Part shown: positions 12,849 through 13,423 of the stretch, piece by piece
How the letters are laid out: the number at the start of each line of letters is the position of its first letter
Position numbering within the stretch: the first letter of the stretch is position 1
The notes under the pieces: generated by a model
Told to the model about the DNA's origin: nothing
What the model saw: the letters and a program-made list of their open reading frames with translations, nothing else
The model's database searches: none
Position numbers and translations under genes: made by a program
Assembly: GCA_937900605.1 (NCBI GenBank)
Contig: CALCDK010000104.1
Location: 1-13,423, forward strand
Direction of reading: 5' to 3'
DNA: 13,423 nucleotides
Origin: an uncultured Olsenella sp.
GTDB lineage: Bacteria > Actinomycetota > Coriobacteriia > Coriobacteriales > Atopobiaceae

Positions 12849-13423
12849 GAAGAACAACAAGCGCGTCCAGGCGGCCGAGCAGATCTGCGGGCACCACTTC
12901 CAGGACCAGGGCCTCATCGTCTCGGCGCTCACGCATCCCTCCGCCGTCGAGGGCCGTCCCGTCTCGGCCTCCTACGAGAGGCTCGAGTTCCTCGGTGACT
13001 CGATCCTCGGCGCCATCGTCGCCAACGACCTCTTCCGCCGCTTCCCCGACATGGACGAGGGCGAGCTCACCCAGGCCAAGATATCGCTCGTCTCCGGCAG
13101 GATGCTGTCGAGCGTCGCCGAGGAGCTCGGCGTCGGCCCGCTCATCGTGCTCGGCGAGTCCGAGAAGGGCACCGGCGCCCGCGGCATGCACTCCGCGCTC
13201 GAGAACGTCTACGAGGCCATCGTGGGCGCCCTCTACCTCGACGCGGGCTACGTCGTCACGCACGAGTTCGTCATGAGGACCCTCGGCCCGCAGGTGTCGC
13301 CGGCGCTGGCCCGCAAGCCCATCAGCCCCAAGTCGCGCCTGCAGGAGGTCACGCAGCGCGAGTGGCACGTCGCCCCCGAGTACAAGCTCGTCGGCGAGCA
13401 GGGCCCGGCCCACGTCCCGACCT
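12847..13423 (+). CDS. rnc: Ribonuclease III, 5' part (3' end outside window)
   Basis: RNase III is a double-strand-specific endonuclease that processes rRNA precursors and some mRNAs as a dimer. From TTG 12847 the frame is open to the window end (192 codons). The signature YERLEFLGDSILG (43-55) carries Glu44, Glu47 and Asp51. DEGELTQAKISLVS follows, then the second catalytic helix ALENVYEAIVGALYLDAG (117-134) with Glu123. At the usual Asp (E. coli D114, Aquifex D107) there is Asn120, next to Glu119. The linker SPKSRLQEVTQ begins the dsRNA-binding domain, whose GPAHVPT motif is cut by the window edge. The TTG start is chosen because no ATG or GTG lies between the acpP stop and the conserved region; GGGAGG (12831-12836) is 10 nt upstream. 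The gap to acpP is 16 nt, so the two are probably co-transcribed. Confidence 0.94.
   Translation, partial: MKNNKRVQAAEQICGHHFQDQGLIVSALTHPSAVEGRPVSASYERLEFLGDSILGAIVANDLFRRFPDMDEGELTQAKISLVSGRMLSSVAEELGVGPLIVLGESEKGTGARGMHSALENVYEAIVGALYLDAGYVVTHEFVMRTLGPQVSPALARKPISPKSRLQEVTQREWHVAPEYKLVGEQGPAHVPT

Noticed and set aside
12754..13413. Minus-strand open frame of 219 codons opposite acpP and rnc.
   Set aside because: It is an antisense shadow of rnc with low-complexity composition and no domain or ribosome binding site.
1..13423. CRISPR arrays, tRNA or rRNA genes, insertion sequences, phage genes and defence systems.
   Set aside because: I looked on both strands and saw no repeat-spacer pattern, cloverleaf, transposase or phage motif, or defence-type domain; all long stretches are explained by housekeeping genes.

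Overview
The window is 13.4 kb of very GC-rich bacterial chromosome, almost all of it coding. Gene content and order point to a high-GC Gram-positive of the Coriobacteriia (Olsenella/Atopobium/Collinsella type). The reasons are actinobacterial base composition, a Firmicutes-like order of core genes (thiN-rpmB-asp23-fakA-recG ... plsX-acpP-rnc, as in the Bacillus subtilis yloS-rncS region), zinc-ribbon L28 and L32, and a SepIVA-like coiled-coil gene. The taxonomic call is inference; no rRNA gene is present.

Left flank (1-2473). The 3' end of an ABC exporter gene (1-864, +) converges on an acyltransferase-3 gene on the minus strand (987-2062), with a perfect 36-bp palindrome between them as the shared transcription end. 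The acyltransferase gene is visibly less GC-rich than its neighbours and is broken, or switched off, by a frameshift at a seven-C tract. The frameshift separates the catalytic R-x10-H segment from the rest of the protein. Next, also on the minus strand, is a small FmdB-type zinc-ribbon gene (2240-2473).

Core block (2620-13423, all +). A HAD phosphatase-thiamine pyrophosphokinase fusion is followed by rpmB (own promoter and terminator), then asp23-fakA-recG-rsmD-coaD as a tightly packed run with a 3-nt gap and two stop/start overlaps. A SepIVA/DivIVA-like coiled-coil gene with yceD (DUF177) follows, then rpmF (59 codons, own promoter and terminator), plsX, acpP, and the 5' part of rnc, which runs off the window. 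Several -10 boxes can be seen. Four of them share the extended form TGC-TAnnnT with little or no -35.

Together the core block covers vitamin B1 cofactor activation, ribosome parts and rRNA processing or modification (L28, L32, RsmD, YceD, RNase III), replication-fork repair (RecG), CoA synthesis (CoaD) and acyl-phosphate phospholipid precursors (FakA from free fatty acids, PlsX from acyl-ACP, with ACP itself). No phage, insertion sequence, CRISPR, tRNA or rRNA feature is seen. I did not find a convincing new biological system. The points most worth a second look are the frameshifted acyltransferase with its homopolymer, the HAD-TPK fusion, a strong hairpin at the recG start that puts the start codon in doubt, and an Asn at a metal-ligand position of RNase III.
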